Shown piece by piece: positions 25,419 through 33,903 of a stretch of DNA of 64,000 bases. The position numbers and the translations under genes were made by a program. Each line of letters begins with the position of its first letter. Position 1 is the first letter of the stretch. The notes under the pieces are model-generated. The model was given only the letters and a program-made list of their open reading frames with translations. It was not told the origin of the DNA and searched no databases. Location of the stretch: the NCBI GenBank assembly GCA_900551115.1, contig URUY01000007.1, positions 1-64,000 of the forward strand, read 5' to 3'. Source of the stretch: an uncultured Lachnospiraceae bacterium. Lineage in GTDB: Bacteria; Bacillota; Clostridia; Lachnospirales; Lachnospiraceae.

Positions 25419-25922
25419 TCAATATACCTTTACATCACTAAATACTACTTTATAAATGAAATCGGAGTCATACATCTTGCGCAGTCTTGCCAGTATCTCA
25501 TTTCTGATACCGTCCGTATCATTTTGGAACTCTTCTAACGTATGGGAAGATACTACTTCTATGATTTCTCCCTTAATCAGACTTTCGTTGTTAAGAAGCC
25601 CTTCGGCATATTTCTCATAATCCTTGTTTGTTTTATCAAGCTGCAGAGATACCGCAATCACAGCATAACGCTGTTCTTCTCCGCTTCCCTTTAAAGGAAT
25701 TGTCATGGAATCCGCAATATTGTGAGCTATCGTATCGGACATTGCCAGCTCATTGCCGTCCGTCTCCAGATTCAGTTCCAAATCCAGCACTGCGGCAATC
25801 CTGCTTACAAGTGCGGTAGTACTTTTCATTGCTCCTGCCACACTGAACATCATAATAGCAGTAAGCACAACATTCACAACCAAAAGGGCGAGTATTAAGA
25901 TAGAAATTAAATTCCTTTTCAT
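25419..25922 (-). CDS. fliL: Flagellar basal body protein FliL
   Basis: FliL surrounds and supports the stator. The 167-residue protein has a short cytosolic start, one membrane helix (about 5-30, LISILILALLVVNVVLTAIM) and a periplasm-side domain with IAVSLQLDKTNKDYEKY and KVVFSDVKVY at the C-terminus. It lies between motB and fliM, a place that fits its stator role. Sequence is divergent from model FliL, as is usual, so the call rests partly on context. Confidence 0.88.
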   Translation of the reverse strand: MKRNLISILILALLVVNVVLTAIMMFSVAGAMKSTTALVSRIAAVLDLELNLETDGNELAMSDTIAHNIADSMTIPLKGSGEEQRYAVIAVSLQLDKTNKDYEKYAEGLLNNESLIKGEIIEVVSSHTLEEFQNDTDGIRNEILARLRKMYDSDFIYKVVFSDVKVY

Positions 25923-25969
25923 ACTGATTTTCCTGCGCTCTGCGCATCCTTTCCTTACTAATCCCGGCT

Positions 25970-26788
25970 TTACCGGTAATTACTCAAATCATGATAAATC
26001 CTGATTTCTACGCGTCTGTTTCTTGCGCGTCCCTCTTCTGTAGAATTATCCGCTATAGGCACATACTCGCCTCTGCCGGCATACTTGATAAGCGCCGGGT
26101 CGAGATTTGTGGTTTCCAGAAAATAATCAAATACAGAAAGCGCTCTGGCACAGCTCAACTCGCTGTTATCGGCAAACCTGCCGCCTGTAATCGGCACATT
26201 ATCCGTATGTCCTTCAATCTCAATGACGCTGCCTGCATATTTTTGCAGGATAACGCCCACCTTATCAAGAACCGGCAGTGCATCAGAACGGATTTCGGCT
26301 CTTCCCGAATCAAACAGCAGCGCTCCCTTTAAGGTAAGCTGTACATACTGTGAAGTAAACTCAATATTTATGGCATCGGATAAATTGCTTTCCGTAATAC
26401 TCTCTTCTATTTTCTCAGCCAGCGCCTCGGATGCCTCCCACTGAGCCTGTTCCACAGCCTCTGCAGCTTTTTCAAATTCGCCCACATCCTCTGCTTCTTC
26501 TTCGCTTTCAGCGGTCTTTCCCGTACTGTTTATGTATTCATCCAGTTCATTAAGCTGGCTTACGCCGTTGCTGATTAAGATACCTTCTCCTATGGCTGTT
26601 GCTCCGCCGTCAAAAATTGAAAAGGTCTGGCTGAAGGACTCTGCAACCTGCTGCAGTTTTTCATTGTCAATAGTCGACATGGAAAACAGAAGAACATAAA
26701 AACACAGCAGCAGATTCATTAAATCGCCAAAGGTCGCCATCCAGGCCGGCGAACCGGGTGCCGGCGCTTCTTCCTTCCTTTTAGCCAT
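25970..26788 (-). CDS. motB: Stator protein MotB
   Basis: MotB anchors the stator to peptidoglycan and carries the proton-binding Asp. The 272-residue protein has the plug/helix region PAWMATFGDLMNLLLCFYVL (Asp in GDLMN, residues 15-40) and a C-terminal OmpA-like domain (IEIEGHTDNVPI, NSELSCARALSVFDYF, NRRVEIRIY). I start at ATG 26788, after GGTGAGGAGA; this overlaps the motA stop by eight bases. In many Clostridia the motor can use Na+ or H+; the sequence does not decide this. Confidence 0.95.
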   Translation of the reverse strand: MAKRKEEAPAPGSPAWMATFGDLMNLLLCFYVLLFSMSTIDNEKLQQVAESFSQTFSIFDGGATAIGEGILISNGVSQLNELDEYINSTGKTAESEEEAEDVGEFEKAAEAVEQAQWEASEALAEKIEESITESNLSDAINIEFTSQYVQLTLKGALLFDSGRAEIRSDALPVLDKVGVILQKYAGSVIEIEGHTDNVPITGGRFADNSELSCARALSVFDYFLETTNLDPALIKYAGRGEYVPIADNSTEEGRARNRRVEIRIYHDLSNYR

Positions 26789-27575
26789 TCTCCTCACCTC
26801 CGTCATTTTCAGCGCTGCCGCGGTCTGAAGGAGACATGAAGGATTTCAGCTTTTCTTCGATAACACGGGGGTTTTCTCCTGCCTGTATGGACAAGAGCCC
26901 CTCTATCATGATTTCCTTCTGCATCATTTCCATTTCATTGTGCGTCTTCAGTTTACCTGTTACCGGCGCACAAATCCAGTTGGCGAGTAAGGAACCATAC
27001 AGCGTAGTAATCAATGCTGTTGCCATATTAGGACCGATAGAATCGGGATCACTCATATTATTTAACATATTAACAAGACCTACCAAAGTACCTATCATAC
27101 CCCAGGCAGGTCCCATAGCCGCCACGCTTTCCCAAAAGCCGATTATCGCCTTATGCCTGCTGTCCATGCTGACAAGCTCTGTTTCCATAATGGCACGTAC
27201 CAGCTCGGGGTCTGTACCGTCAACAATCAGAAGGATACCTTTTTTCAAAAATTCATCCTCCAAATCACCGGCGGCCTCTTCCAAAGAGAGAAGCCCCTCT
27301 TTACGGGCAACGTTAGACAAATCTATTATATTGTTAATCATCTCTGATGTATCATTCTTAGGCGTCTTTAAAATCAAGGAAAAACTCTTAATTCCGGTCA
27401 CAAACTGCTGAATGGAACAGGATGCCAAAACTGCCGAAAAGGAACCTCCAAAGGTAATAGCTACAGAAGGAAGATCCCAATAACTGGGCAAAGCCGCCAA
27501 ACCACCGCTGGTAGCAACGCCAACGAGAACCATTCCGAAACATATAACCAATCCCAATATTGTTGCAATATCCAC
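26781..27575 (-). CDS. motA: Stator protein MotA
   Basis: MotA is the torque-generating stator ring. The 264-residue protein has four membrane helices and the family segments GGLAALPSYWDLPSVAITFG near the start and AMGPAWGMIGTLVGLVNMLN with ALITTLYGSLLANWI in helices 3-4. The cytosolic loop between helices 2 and 3 has the charged FliG-contact region. The start is GTG 27575 with GGCAGGTGG upstream. motA-motB lie inside the operon rather than apart as in B. subtilis. Confidence 0.95.
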   Translation of the reverse strand: MDIATILGLVICFGMVLVGVATSGGLAALPSYWDLPSVAITFGGSFSAVLASCSIQQFVTGIKSFSLILKTPKNDTSEMINNIIDLSNVARKEGLLSLEEAAGDLEDEFLKKGILLIVDGTDPELVRAIMETELVSMDSRHKAIIGFWESVAAMGPAWGMIGTLVGLVNMLNNMSDPDSIGPNMATALITTLYGSLLANWICAPVTGKLKTHNEMEMMQKEIMIEGLLSIQAGENPRVIEEKLKSFMSPSDRGSAENDGGEENG

Positions 27576-27631
27576 TCGAATCCACCTGCCATTTTCTGCT
27601 CTATTTGTGCAAATATGATAAATTATTTACA

Positions 27632-27817
27632 CTAATCTGCAAAAATATCCTTTCTATACAATTTTACTAGATTTTTCACATCTTGTCTACTTTCTTTTAC
27701 AATAATTTTTCTTCCTGTGGTAAGGGTCATGACCGTATCCGGCGTCTCTTCCACCATTTCTATCAAATCGGGATTTATCAAAACTTTCTGTCCGTTCATT
27801 TTCGTAATTTCTATCAT
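27632..27817 (-). CDS. flbD: FlbD-family small flagellar protein
   Basis: The 61-residue protein matches the small Bacillota FlbD (SwrD/YlzI-type) family: MIEITKMNGQKVLINPDLIE, then TPDTVMTLTTGRKIIVKES. In B. subtilis the related SwrD raises stator torque and promotes swarming. It lies between flgE and motA, as in many Clostridia, which fits a link to the stator. It is not the unrelated Caulobacter regulator also called FlbD. Confidence 0.9.
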   Translation of the reverse strand: MIEITKMNGQKVLINPDLIEMVEETPDTVMTLTTGRKIIVKESRQDVKNLVKLYRKDIFAD

Positions 27818-27884
27818 CGCACATACCTCTTATCATCCTGTATCTTGTCAAGCCTTACTGTAATCAATCCTGCAGAACACAGTG

Positions 27885-27913
27885 AAAGGGGCAGAGGTTT
27901 AGTCTGTCCCTTT
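27885..27913. repeat. Intra-operon hairpin between flgE and flbD
   Basis: AAAGGGGCAGA (27885-27895) pairs with TCTGTCCCTTT (27903-27913) around a 7-base loop, with one G-T wobble on the plus strand (one A-C mismatch in the minus-strand transcript). It lies between the flgE stop and flbD, with a TTGACA hexamer (minus strand, 27851-27846) just downstream. No T-run follows. It may mark an RNA processing site or a weak internal promoter region. Confidence 0.4.
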
Positions 27914-27930
27914 ACTGCTGCGTTATTTTA

Positions 27931-29682
27931 TTATCTCTTTAAGTTTGTCAGTTCTTCCAAAAGGGTATCCGATACCGTAATGATTCGGCTGTTTGCCTGG
28001 AAACCTCTCTGTGTGGTTATCATTTCCGTAAATTCTGCGGAGAGGTCTACATTACTCATTTCCAGCTGACCGGTTGACATCTTGCCGCCGTTTGCCGTAA
28101 TATCCACGCCGATACCGTCAAATTCGCCGGAGTTCAAGGTTGCCGAGTACAGGTTGTCGCCTGCCTTCTCAAGACCGGAAACATTTGCAAATTCCGCAAC
28201 TGCAATCTGTCCTAAAAGCTTTGTCATACCGTTGTCATAGGATGCATAAATCATACCGTTTGTCTGAATGGAAACACCGCTCATATCTCCGAGCTTACGT
28301 CCCATTCCCAGCCCTTCCGTATCGCCTGCAGTAGCTGCGATTGTACAGGTTCCTGCATTGTCGTACATGGAGCTGGTTGAAAAATCTATAGAGATATCGG
28401 AAAAGTTGCCGCCCAGGGCAGAAAGTCCCAGCGTTACATCCGTCACGGTACTGATGCCGTTTACGCCCAGGAAACCACCCTTATCTCCATCGTAAACCAA
28501 AGTAGCTCCCTCAAACTTACGTCCTGTAGTATCAAAGGAATCAAGTCCAAAGTTCTTGATATCTTCTGTATAAGCAGTATCCGGCGTATCAAAATTGGGC
28601 TGCAGTCTCTTCGCCTGATTATGTAAAAGCTGCTGCACCGTATAGTCTCCGCTGATAAAGGTAGTACCGCTTGTCGGGTCATTGGTCAAGGTAACCGTCA
28701 GATTCAGGAATTCTTCCGTTGCACCTTCGTAGCCATATGCCTTAGCCAGTTCATCCAATGCTTCCATGGCCGCGTCATCCCCGGTATTTAAAATCGGATT
28801 GTCCATGGTAGCGCCTGCCGCAAACAGCGTGGTAATATCACACACGGTTGTGCCGCTTGTAGTCTGCAGCTCATTGCCGACCCACTTATATGCCGTACCG
28901 TCCAGGGTAACCGTACCGTTTACCTTTTGAGAAGTATCAGCACCGAAGGTAACACCGCTGATATCCAGCTCATTACCTGTAGAGTCTAAAATCTTACTTA
29001 ACTCAATACTGTATTCATTGTTGTCTGCCGACTGCCTGATTACCATCTTTGCCGTATAGGAATACCCTAATGCGTCATAGAAATTTAAGTTAATGGACTT
29101 ACCTGCCGCACTCGTCACATCCGTATTGTTCTTATCAATAATACCGGAAACATAAGCCTTGCTGGTTGCTTCAGGAGGATAAGTCATATTGGCTGCGCTC
29201 ATAATACGGAGTGCGGAAACCGTATCCTGCTTGATGGTCATGGTTTCTTCATCTACCTGCCATCCCATAACATTATAACCGTTGCTGGTCATTGCCAGGT
29301 TGCCGGCACCGTCCACATAAAAGGAGCCGTCTCTGGTAAAGAAGTTTTCGCTGCCGTTGTTTACTACGAAGAAAGAACTGCCGCTTATCATGATATCAAA
29401 GGGATTGCCTGTTGACTGTGCTGCTCCCTGTGTACTGATATTGGTATTAATGGCACCGCCCTTTACGCCCAGACCAATCTGTTTTGCATTGGTACCGCCT
29501 GTACCGGTGGTTGCATTCGGTCCTGATGCTCTCTGAATCGTCTGACTGATCATCTCACTGAATACCATGGAACTGGATTTATAAGCTGTTGTGTTGACGT
29601 TTGCGATATTGTTACCGATAACGTCCATTCTTGTCTGGTGGGTTTTCAGTCCTGCCACACCAGAAAAAAGTGATCTCATCAT
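27931..29682 (-). CDS. flgE: Flagellar hook protein FlgE
   Basis: The 583-residue hook protein has the conserved N-terminal segment MMRSLFSGVAGLKTHQTRMD with IGNNIANVNTTAYK. The central part is a long, Thr/Asp/Gly-rich surface region (about 90-500). The C-terminal heptad segment is LSAEFTEMITTQRGFQANSR. It is longer than the B. subtilis hook protein; the extra length is in the surface part. I start at ATG 29682, ten bases after GGAGG; the upstream 25 codons do not look like hook protein. The order flgD, small gene, flgE is standard. Confidence 0.95.
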   Translation of the reverse strand: MMRSLFSGVAGLKTHQTRMDVIGNNIANVNTTAYKSSSMVFSEMISQTIQRASGPNATTGTGGTNAKQIGLGVKGGAINTNISTQGAAQSTGNPFDIMISGSSFFVVNNGSENFFTRDGSFYVDGAGNLAMTSNGYNVMGWQVDEETMTIKQDTVSALRIMSAANMTYPPEATSKAYVSGIIDKNNTDVTSAAGKSINLNFYDALGYSYTAKMVIRQSADNNEYSIELSKILDSTGNELDISGVTFGADTSQKVNGTVTLDGTAYKWVGNELQTTSGTTVCDITTLFAAGATMDNPILNTGDDAAMEALDELAKAYGYEGATEEFLNLTVTLTNDPTSGTTFISGDYTVQQLLHNQAKRLQPNFDTPDTAYTEDIKNFGLDSFDTTGRKFEGATLVYDGDKGGFLGVNGISTVTDVTLGLSALGGNFSDISIDFSTSSMYDNAGTCTIAATAGDTEGLGMGRKLGDMSGVSIQTNGMIYASYDNGMTKLLGQIAVAEFANVSGLEKAGDNLYSATLNSGEFDGIGVDITANGGKMSTGQLEMSNVDLSAEFTEMITTQRGFQANSRIITVSDTLLEELTNLKR

Positions 29683-29767
29683 AATTAAATGACCTCCTGT
29701 TTTATATAGAACGAAGCCTCTGTTTCCTTCTGTCAGTCGGGAAACCTGCGCCTCCAAAAAGGTCCGG

Positions 29768-30175
29768 CTACATAATTACCGCTCCGTCTATGTTTGTAAA
29801 TACGTTTTCTGTCGTCTGCGCACTGTCCATCGCCGTTACTACTGTCCTGTTTTTCACATTTACGATGAATGCCAGTCCGTCTACTATAACCAGTGATTCC
29901 TGAATGCCTTTTTCTCCCGCTTTTTTTGCACCGTCACTTAAGCGTTCCATCTGTCCGTTTGTCAGCTCAATATTTCTGTCCGATAACCGGTTTGCCGCAT
30001 GCTTGGAAAATTTAAGCTTTTCCGTGCTGCCCGTGATATCCGCCTGTTTCCTGTCCAGTATGTCCTGAAAGGAAAGCGCATCTTCACTTTTTGTTTCGTT
30101 CGTCCGTCCGTTCTGTCTTAAGTACTGGTCCTTGAGCTGCTCTATGGAGAGAAAACTGCCATTTTGTATTTTCAT
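29768..30175 (-). CDS. Flagellar operon protein, TIGR02530 type
   Basis: The 135-residue soluble protein carries the family core LKFSKHAANRLSDRNIELTN, then GIQESLVIVDGLAFIVNVKN and RTVVTAMD. This small family sits between flgD and flgE in Bacillota fla/che operons. Its exact job is not established; a role in hook assembly is suspected from context only. It follows flgD by 27 bp. Confidence 0.85.
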   Translation of the reverse strand: MKIQNGSFLSIEQLKDQYLRQNGRTNETKSEDALSFQDILDRKQADITGSTEKLKFSKHAANRLSDRNIELTNGQMERLSDGAKKAGEKGIQESLVIVDGLAFIVNVKNRTVVTAMDSAQTTENVFTNIDGAVIM

Positions 30176-30202
30176 ATAAGCACCTCCCTGTGCCTGTTCC
30201 GG

Positions 30203-30424
30203 CTAAGCATCTCCGTTGCCTGCATCACCTGCATCGCCTGCACCATCCGTATCGCCTGCATCACCTGCGCCATCCGTGTCACCCACGTCTCCTGCGCCGT
30301 CCGTGTCGCCTGCATCACCTGCGCCATCCGTGTCACCCACGTCTCCTGCGCCGTCTGTGTCGCCTGCGTCTCCCACATCGCCCACGTCTCCTGCGCCGTC
30401 TGTATCGCCGTCTGTGTCTCCGTC
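30203..30424 (-). repeat. Coding tandem repeat in flgD (27/54-bp units)
   Basis: The DNA coding the FlgD tail is a tandem array with a 27-bp sub-period (9 residues, DTDGAGDVG or DTDGAGDAG) and a higher 54-bp unit. Two adjacent 54-bp units (about 30259-30366) differ by only one or two bases. Such arrays tend to change copy number by slippage, in whole codons, so the tail can lengthen or shorten without a frameshift. Confidence 0.85.
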
Positions 30425-31072
30425 TTCTTCCGCAAGCTTTCTAAGCTCTGCTATTTTCTCAATATACTGCTGCAGTGCGTCTGCCTTTTCCTTTGCAACA
30501 AAGGTCTTTTGGTAATCTGTCATCTCGTTGTACATTTTTTCCAGCTTATCAATAGCTTCTCCATCACTCAAGTCTATTGCGCCGACATTAGGAAGCTTAT
30601 TGATGCCTACCAACAGTTCGGTTGCCAGATTGTACGCTTCATAGTAGTCTTCATCCACGATTGATTCAAGGTCATCAAGCGGATATCTGTTTTCATTGAT
30701 ATACATATACGCCTTACCGCTCTCATAACCAACATAATCCACCTTACCGTATACATAGGTGCCTTCTCCGGCGCTGTTCGTGGTACGCACATACACAGTT
30801 TTGCCAACTAAGGAGCTTGCCCTCTGTAAATCCATGCTGGCGCTCAGATTCTGCAGTGATTCTACCTGTGAAAATTGTGCGAACTGTGCAACATATTCTG
30901 TGTTGGAGGTGGGCTGCATGGGATCCTGATACTTCATCTGTGCTACCAAAAGCTGTAAAAAGGAATCCTTGTCCATGGTACTGCCTGATGCGCTGGTAAG
31001 ACTGCTCTGCTTATCCGTAGACGTTGTGTTTGTTACTATTTTTCCATCTTCTACCGGTGCTACATAACTCAT
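30203..31072 (-). CDS. flgD: Hook-capping scaffold protein FlgD with unusual C-terminal extension
   Basis: FlgD caps the growing hook. The 289-residue protein has the family N-terminus (MDKDSFLQLLVAQMKYQDPM, then TEYVAQFAQFSQVESLQNLS) and a small beta region (about 100-150, GKVDYVGYESGKAYMYINEN). Then it departs from the norm. About 60 residues (152-215) look like a helical FIVAR-like surface-repeat module (MYNEMTDYQKTFVAKEKADA). Residues 217-289 are a repeat tail built almost only of Asp, Gly, Thr, Ala and Val (GDTDGAGDAG units). The start has AAGGAGTGAAGG upstream. Confidence 0.9.
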   Translation of the reverse strand: MSYVAPVEDGKIVTNTTSTDKQSSLTSASGSTMDKDSFLQLLVAQMKYQDPMQPTSNTEYVAQFAQFSQVESLQNLSASMDLQRASSLVGKTVYVRTTNSAGEGTYVYGKVDYVGYESGKAYMYINENRYPLDDLESIVDEDYYEAYNLATELLVGINKLPNVGAIDLSDGEAIDKLEKMYNEMTDYQKTFVAKEKADALQQYIEKIAELRKLAEEDGDTDGDTDGAGDVGDVGDAGDTDGAGDVGDTDGAGDAGDTDGAGDVGDTDGAGDAGDTDGAGDAGDAGNGDA

Positions 31073-31092
31073 TTTCCTTCACTCCTTTCTTT

Positions 31093-32472
31093 TTATACTG
31101 TGTAATCCACCGTGCCGCCGCTGTCTTTTAACAATTCCGCTGCAATACGGTCTTCTTCCGTGAGGTTTTCTTCCTCCGTGAAAGCATTCAGATTGATACG
31201 TCTGTTCTTTTGTTTTCCACCCTGTCTGTTTTCACCGTTCATGCCGTTACTGTTCTGGCTCATGCTCTGGTCAAACTTGCGGCTTTCTACCATAACTTCT
31301 ATGGCCTCCACCGTAATTCCCTGCTCCTTAAAGGTCTCCTTAAGCTGAATCATCTGACTCTCCAGAACTGCTTTTACCGTATCGTTCTGTGCCGTAAACT
31401 GGGCGGTTACCACACCCTCTTTTGCGCTCAGCCTGATATGCAGGTTGCCCAGGCTTTCCGGATGAAGCTGCATTTCCAGCTCTGAAACTCCGTCTGTAAT
31501 CTGCCCCTTCATGTAATCGGTAATCTGATTCAGAATCATTTCGGTATCTGTGTCAAAAATCGGTGCTTCCTGTACAGTCTGCATTACATTGTCGGTGCTG
31601 ACTGCTGTCAGCTTTTGCATAAGGGGATTTTGGGCAGCTTCGTTGAAAAACTCATTTGCACCGTTTTTCGCGCCATCCTCTGCCGCACCCTGTGCAAGAC
31701 TTCTCTCAAGCATTAGCTTCGTGCCATCCTCAGTCTCTTCTCCGTCCGACCTTACCGTCTGCTCCGGTTTTTCTGCCGTCAGGTCGTAAGCTTCTGCATC
31801 CTCCGTCTGTGCAGTCTGCAATGTCTGTACGGTTTGGGCATCTGTCTCTTCTCCGCTTACTTCCTGTACAGCTTCTGCTTTTGCAGAATCCATCAGTCTG
31901 TCAAAGACCTCTGAAACCTCCTCAGGCTTAAGCCCCGTAGCTTCGGATACCTCTGCAATCACTTCCGTAAGCTCATTTTTCAGATTTTTAAATGCTGTAT
32001 AAAGCTGTTCATCGGTGACTAAGCTGCAGACATCCGTTTCTCCTGCTGCTGCAAGCACTACTGTCTGCAGATTTCCTGTATCCAGCAAATCCATGGGTGT
32101 CATATCAAGGTCACTAAGAAGCTGCATTACCTCTTCTTCGCTGATCCCCAGTTCCTGGGCTATCTGCGTTACCATCTGACCGGCTGCCGCCTCTGCTGCT
32201 TTTTCCGCCTGTTCGGTTGCCTCTTCGGATGAAATTTCTTCCTTTTCGGCTGTCCTTACGGGATTTTTTCTGCCGCTCTCGGAAATCCTGTCAGTCGCAC
32301 TTTCCGTCCTTGTACGGTCCGCATTTTCTGTCTCAGTTACCTTGCCGTCGTTTTTCTGACTTTTCAAGATATCAGAAAAACTGTTTTCCACATCGTTTCC
32401 TGACGATGTGCCCGCCGTCACTGTTCCTGTAAAGAAACTTTTTGCGCTGGCGGTTACTGCTGTGCTAGTCAT
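31093..32472 (-). CDS. fliK: Hook-length control protein FliK
   Basis: FliK measures hook length and signals FlhB to change export specificity. The 459-residue protein has a long low-complexity Glu/Ala/Thr-rich N-terminal ruler region (1-300) and the C-terminal Flg_hook domain (about 325-410) with LEMQLHPESLGNLHIRLSAK and VTAQFTAQNDTVKAVLESQM. The start has GAGAGGAGGAATGTGA upstream. A candidate sigma-28 promoter lies about 80 bp before it, overlapping the stop of the preceding gene. Confidence 0.93.
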   Translation of the reverse strand: MTSTAVTASAKSFFTGTVTAGTSSGNDVENSFSDILKSQKNDGKVTETENADRTRTESATDRISESGRKNPVRTAEKEEISSEEATEQAEKAAEAAAGQMVTQIAQELGISEEEVMQLLSDLDMTPMDLLDTGNLQTVVLAAAGETDVCSLVTDEQLYTAFKNLKNELTEVIAEVSEATGLKPEEVSEVFDRLMDSAKAEAVQEVSGEETDAQTVQTLQTAQTEDAEAYDLTAEKPEQTVRSDGEETEDGTKLMLERSLAQGAAEDGAKNGANEFFNEAAQNPLMQKLTAVSTDNVMQTVQEAPIFDTDTEMILNQITDYMKGQITDGVSELEMQLHPESLGNLHIRLSAKEGVVTAQFTAQNDTVKAVLESQMIQLKETFKEQGITVEAIEVMVESRKFDQSMSQNSNGMNGENRQGGKQKNRRINLNAFTEEENLTEEDRIAAELLKDSGGTVDYTV

Positions 32473-32555
32473 TCACATTCCTCCTCTCTTTAGTTTTCAA
32501 GGTACTTTTTTCGGCTGCCCCGCCGGTATTTCCCGTCAGGAACACACCTACTATT

Positions 32556-32582
32556 ATATCGGTCAAAAGCTTCAAAAGCTTA
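32556..32582 (-). promoter_or_regulatory. Candidate sigma-28 (SigD) promoter before fliK
   Basis: On the minus strand TAAGCTTT (32582-32575), an 11-bp spacer and ACCGATAT (32563-32556) match the sigma-28 consensus TAAAGTTT-N11-GCCGATAA at 12 of 16 positions, including the CCGATA core and exact spacing. It overlaps the stop codon of the ylxF-like gene and lies about 80 bp before the fliK ATG. Confidence 0.55.
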
Positions 32583-33443
32583 AGACTCCGGGTCCATAAT
32601 TTTGGTAAGCTTTGCCGCTACTGCCGGGTCCATTGCTCCCAAAATTTCTCCTCTGCTTTCCGCATCCATGGTATTTAAGATACGGGCTACCAGGTTCAGA
32701 TTATCCGTCATCTCCTCAAATATGGCGGCTGCCGCCTTGGGTTTCATGTCGGCATAGGTTTTTGCATAATCCGTAATTTCCTTATCTTCTTCTAACTGCT
32801 CTACCACCTGTTTATATAAATAGTCGGCGGTAGCAGGATCCATAGCCTCGTAATACTCCTTATAGGCATCCGCTCCGGGACCGTTTTCCGCATAAACCAC
32901 ATTCTCAAAAAATTCTGTTTTGAGGCGCTGGAACTCTACTTGTTTTTCTTCAAAGGCCTGAAGCCGCACCACCTCTGCCTTCAGGTTGGTAATCTCCTCC
33001 TCCTTGGCAAGGTTTTCCGTCTGCTCCTGCTGCAATTGCAGTTCCAAATATTTTATCTGTTCCACCGCATCGCTGATACTGGTATAACCTCCGTTATCTT
33101 CCGTATCCGCAGGATCTTCCGTTTCAGGAGACGGCAGAATCTTGTTTACTACAGGCACATCCTTCAAAAGCGGTGTCAGTACATTGGAACCGAAACCGCC
33201 CACATCCAGCTTTATAACGATACAGACAATCCCCAGCCATACTGCAATGATGGCTAATGTAGCAAGAAAGGTAAAAAAGCCGCCGCCTTCCTCATCCTCG
33301 GAAAGCTGTGCCTGCTGGGCCGCAATTTCCTTTGCCCGCTTCTTTGCTTCCTTTTTCTGCCGTTTCTGATCTGCCTTCAGCTTGTCCTTTTCACCCTTAA
33401 GTTTCCTTTTTTCTGCTGTGAAAGAATCTACTTCTCTAGCCAT
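32580..33443 (-). CDS. YlxF/MotE-like membrane protein with MgtE-N type domain
   Basis: The 287-residue protein has a basic N-terminal coiled coil (1-45, rich in Lys), one membrane helix (about 55-80, FFTFLATLAIIAVWLGIVCI), a second coiled coil (about 120-170) and a C-terminal helical domain (YAKTYADMKPKAAAAIFEEM, EILGAMDPAVAAKLTKIMDP) typical of the MgtE N-terminal fold. This is the layout of YlxF (B. subtilis), and of MotE, which stabilises or chaperones MotC in alphaproteobacteria. It lies between fliJ and fliK as ylxF does. Its function in Bacillota is not proven. Confidence 0.8.
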   Translation of the reverse strand: MAREVDSFTAEKRKLKGEKDKLKADQKRQKKEAKKRAKEIAAQQAQLSEDEEGGGFFTFLATLAIIAVWLGIVCIVIKLDVGGFGSNVLTPLLKDVPVVNKILPSPETEDPADTEDNGGYTSISDAVEQIKYLELQLQQEQTENLAKEEEITNLKAEVVRLQAFEEKQVEFQRLKTEFFENVVYAENGPGADAYKEYYEAMDPATADYLYKQVVEQLEEDKEITDYAKTYADMKPKAAAAIFEEMTDNLNLVARILNTMDAESRGEILGAMDPAVAAKLTKIMDPES

Positions 33444-33444
33444 T

Positions 33445-33903
33445 TTATCGCCCTTTCAATTCAATTCTCTGTCCATAGGTATAGCTGGTCAGCTCATCCA
33501 CTTCCTTGCCTTCCTGTTTTTTCTCCTCGGCAAGGAACTCTTCAAAAGCATGCTCCTTCAGCTTTTCATGCATCTTTCTGTCCTGCATGACCTCTTTGAG
33601 CCTGTTTCGTGCAGTCTCCAGCTTCTTTTCCGCCAGTTTAATCTGCAAAAGCTGGGCACTTATGTATTCGTCCATTTTCAGAATTGCTTCTTTGTTATCC
33701 GCAATCTCCTGCAATTTAAGCGTCCCTTTTAAAAGTGCTTTGGCTTTTTCTTCATAGCCGCTCTTACGCGCCTTTAATGCCAGAAGCTTCTCATTTTCCA
33801 TATCAAGTACTGCCTTTGCCGCTGCGAATTCCTGCTTTGCCTGGGTTTCCAGCTTCATCTTAATATCCAATATGCTCTGCATCCTATACCTGAATCTGGC
33901 CAT
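33445..33903 (-). CDS. fliJ: Flagellar export chaperone FliJ
   Basis: FliJ is the central stalk of the export ATPase and moves chaperones. The 152-residue protein is one long charged coiled coil: RFRYRMQSILDIKMKLETQA at the start, then heptads to about 125 (LKEVMQDRKMHEKLKEHAFE). It overlaps the fliI stop by one base and precedes the ylxF-like gene by one. Sequence conservation is low in this family; the call rests on coiled-coil form and position. Confidence 0.9.
   Translation of the reverse strand: MARFRYRMQSILDIKMKLETQAKQEFAAAKAVLDMENEKLLALKARKSGYEEKAKALLKGTLKLQEIADNKEAILKMDEYISAQLLQIKLAEKKLETARNRLKEVMQDRKMHEKLKEHAFEEFLAEEKKQEGKEVDELTSYTYGQRIELKGR

Noticed and set aside
30203..30424. Regular repeats considered as a CRISPR array
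   Set aside because: The repeats are in frame within flgD, have no unique spacers, and translate to a regular Asp/Gly tail.
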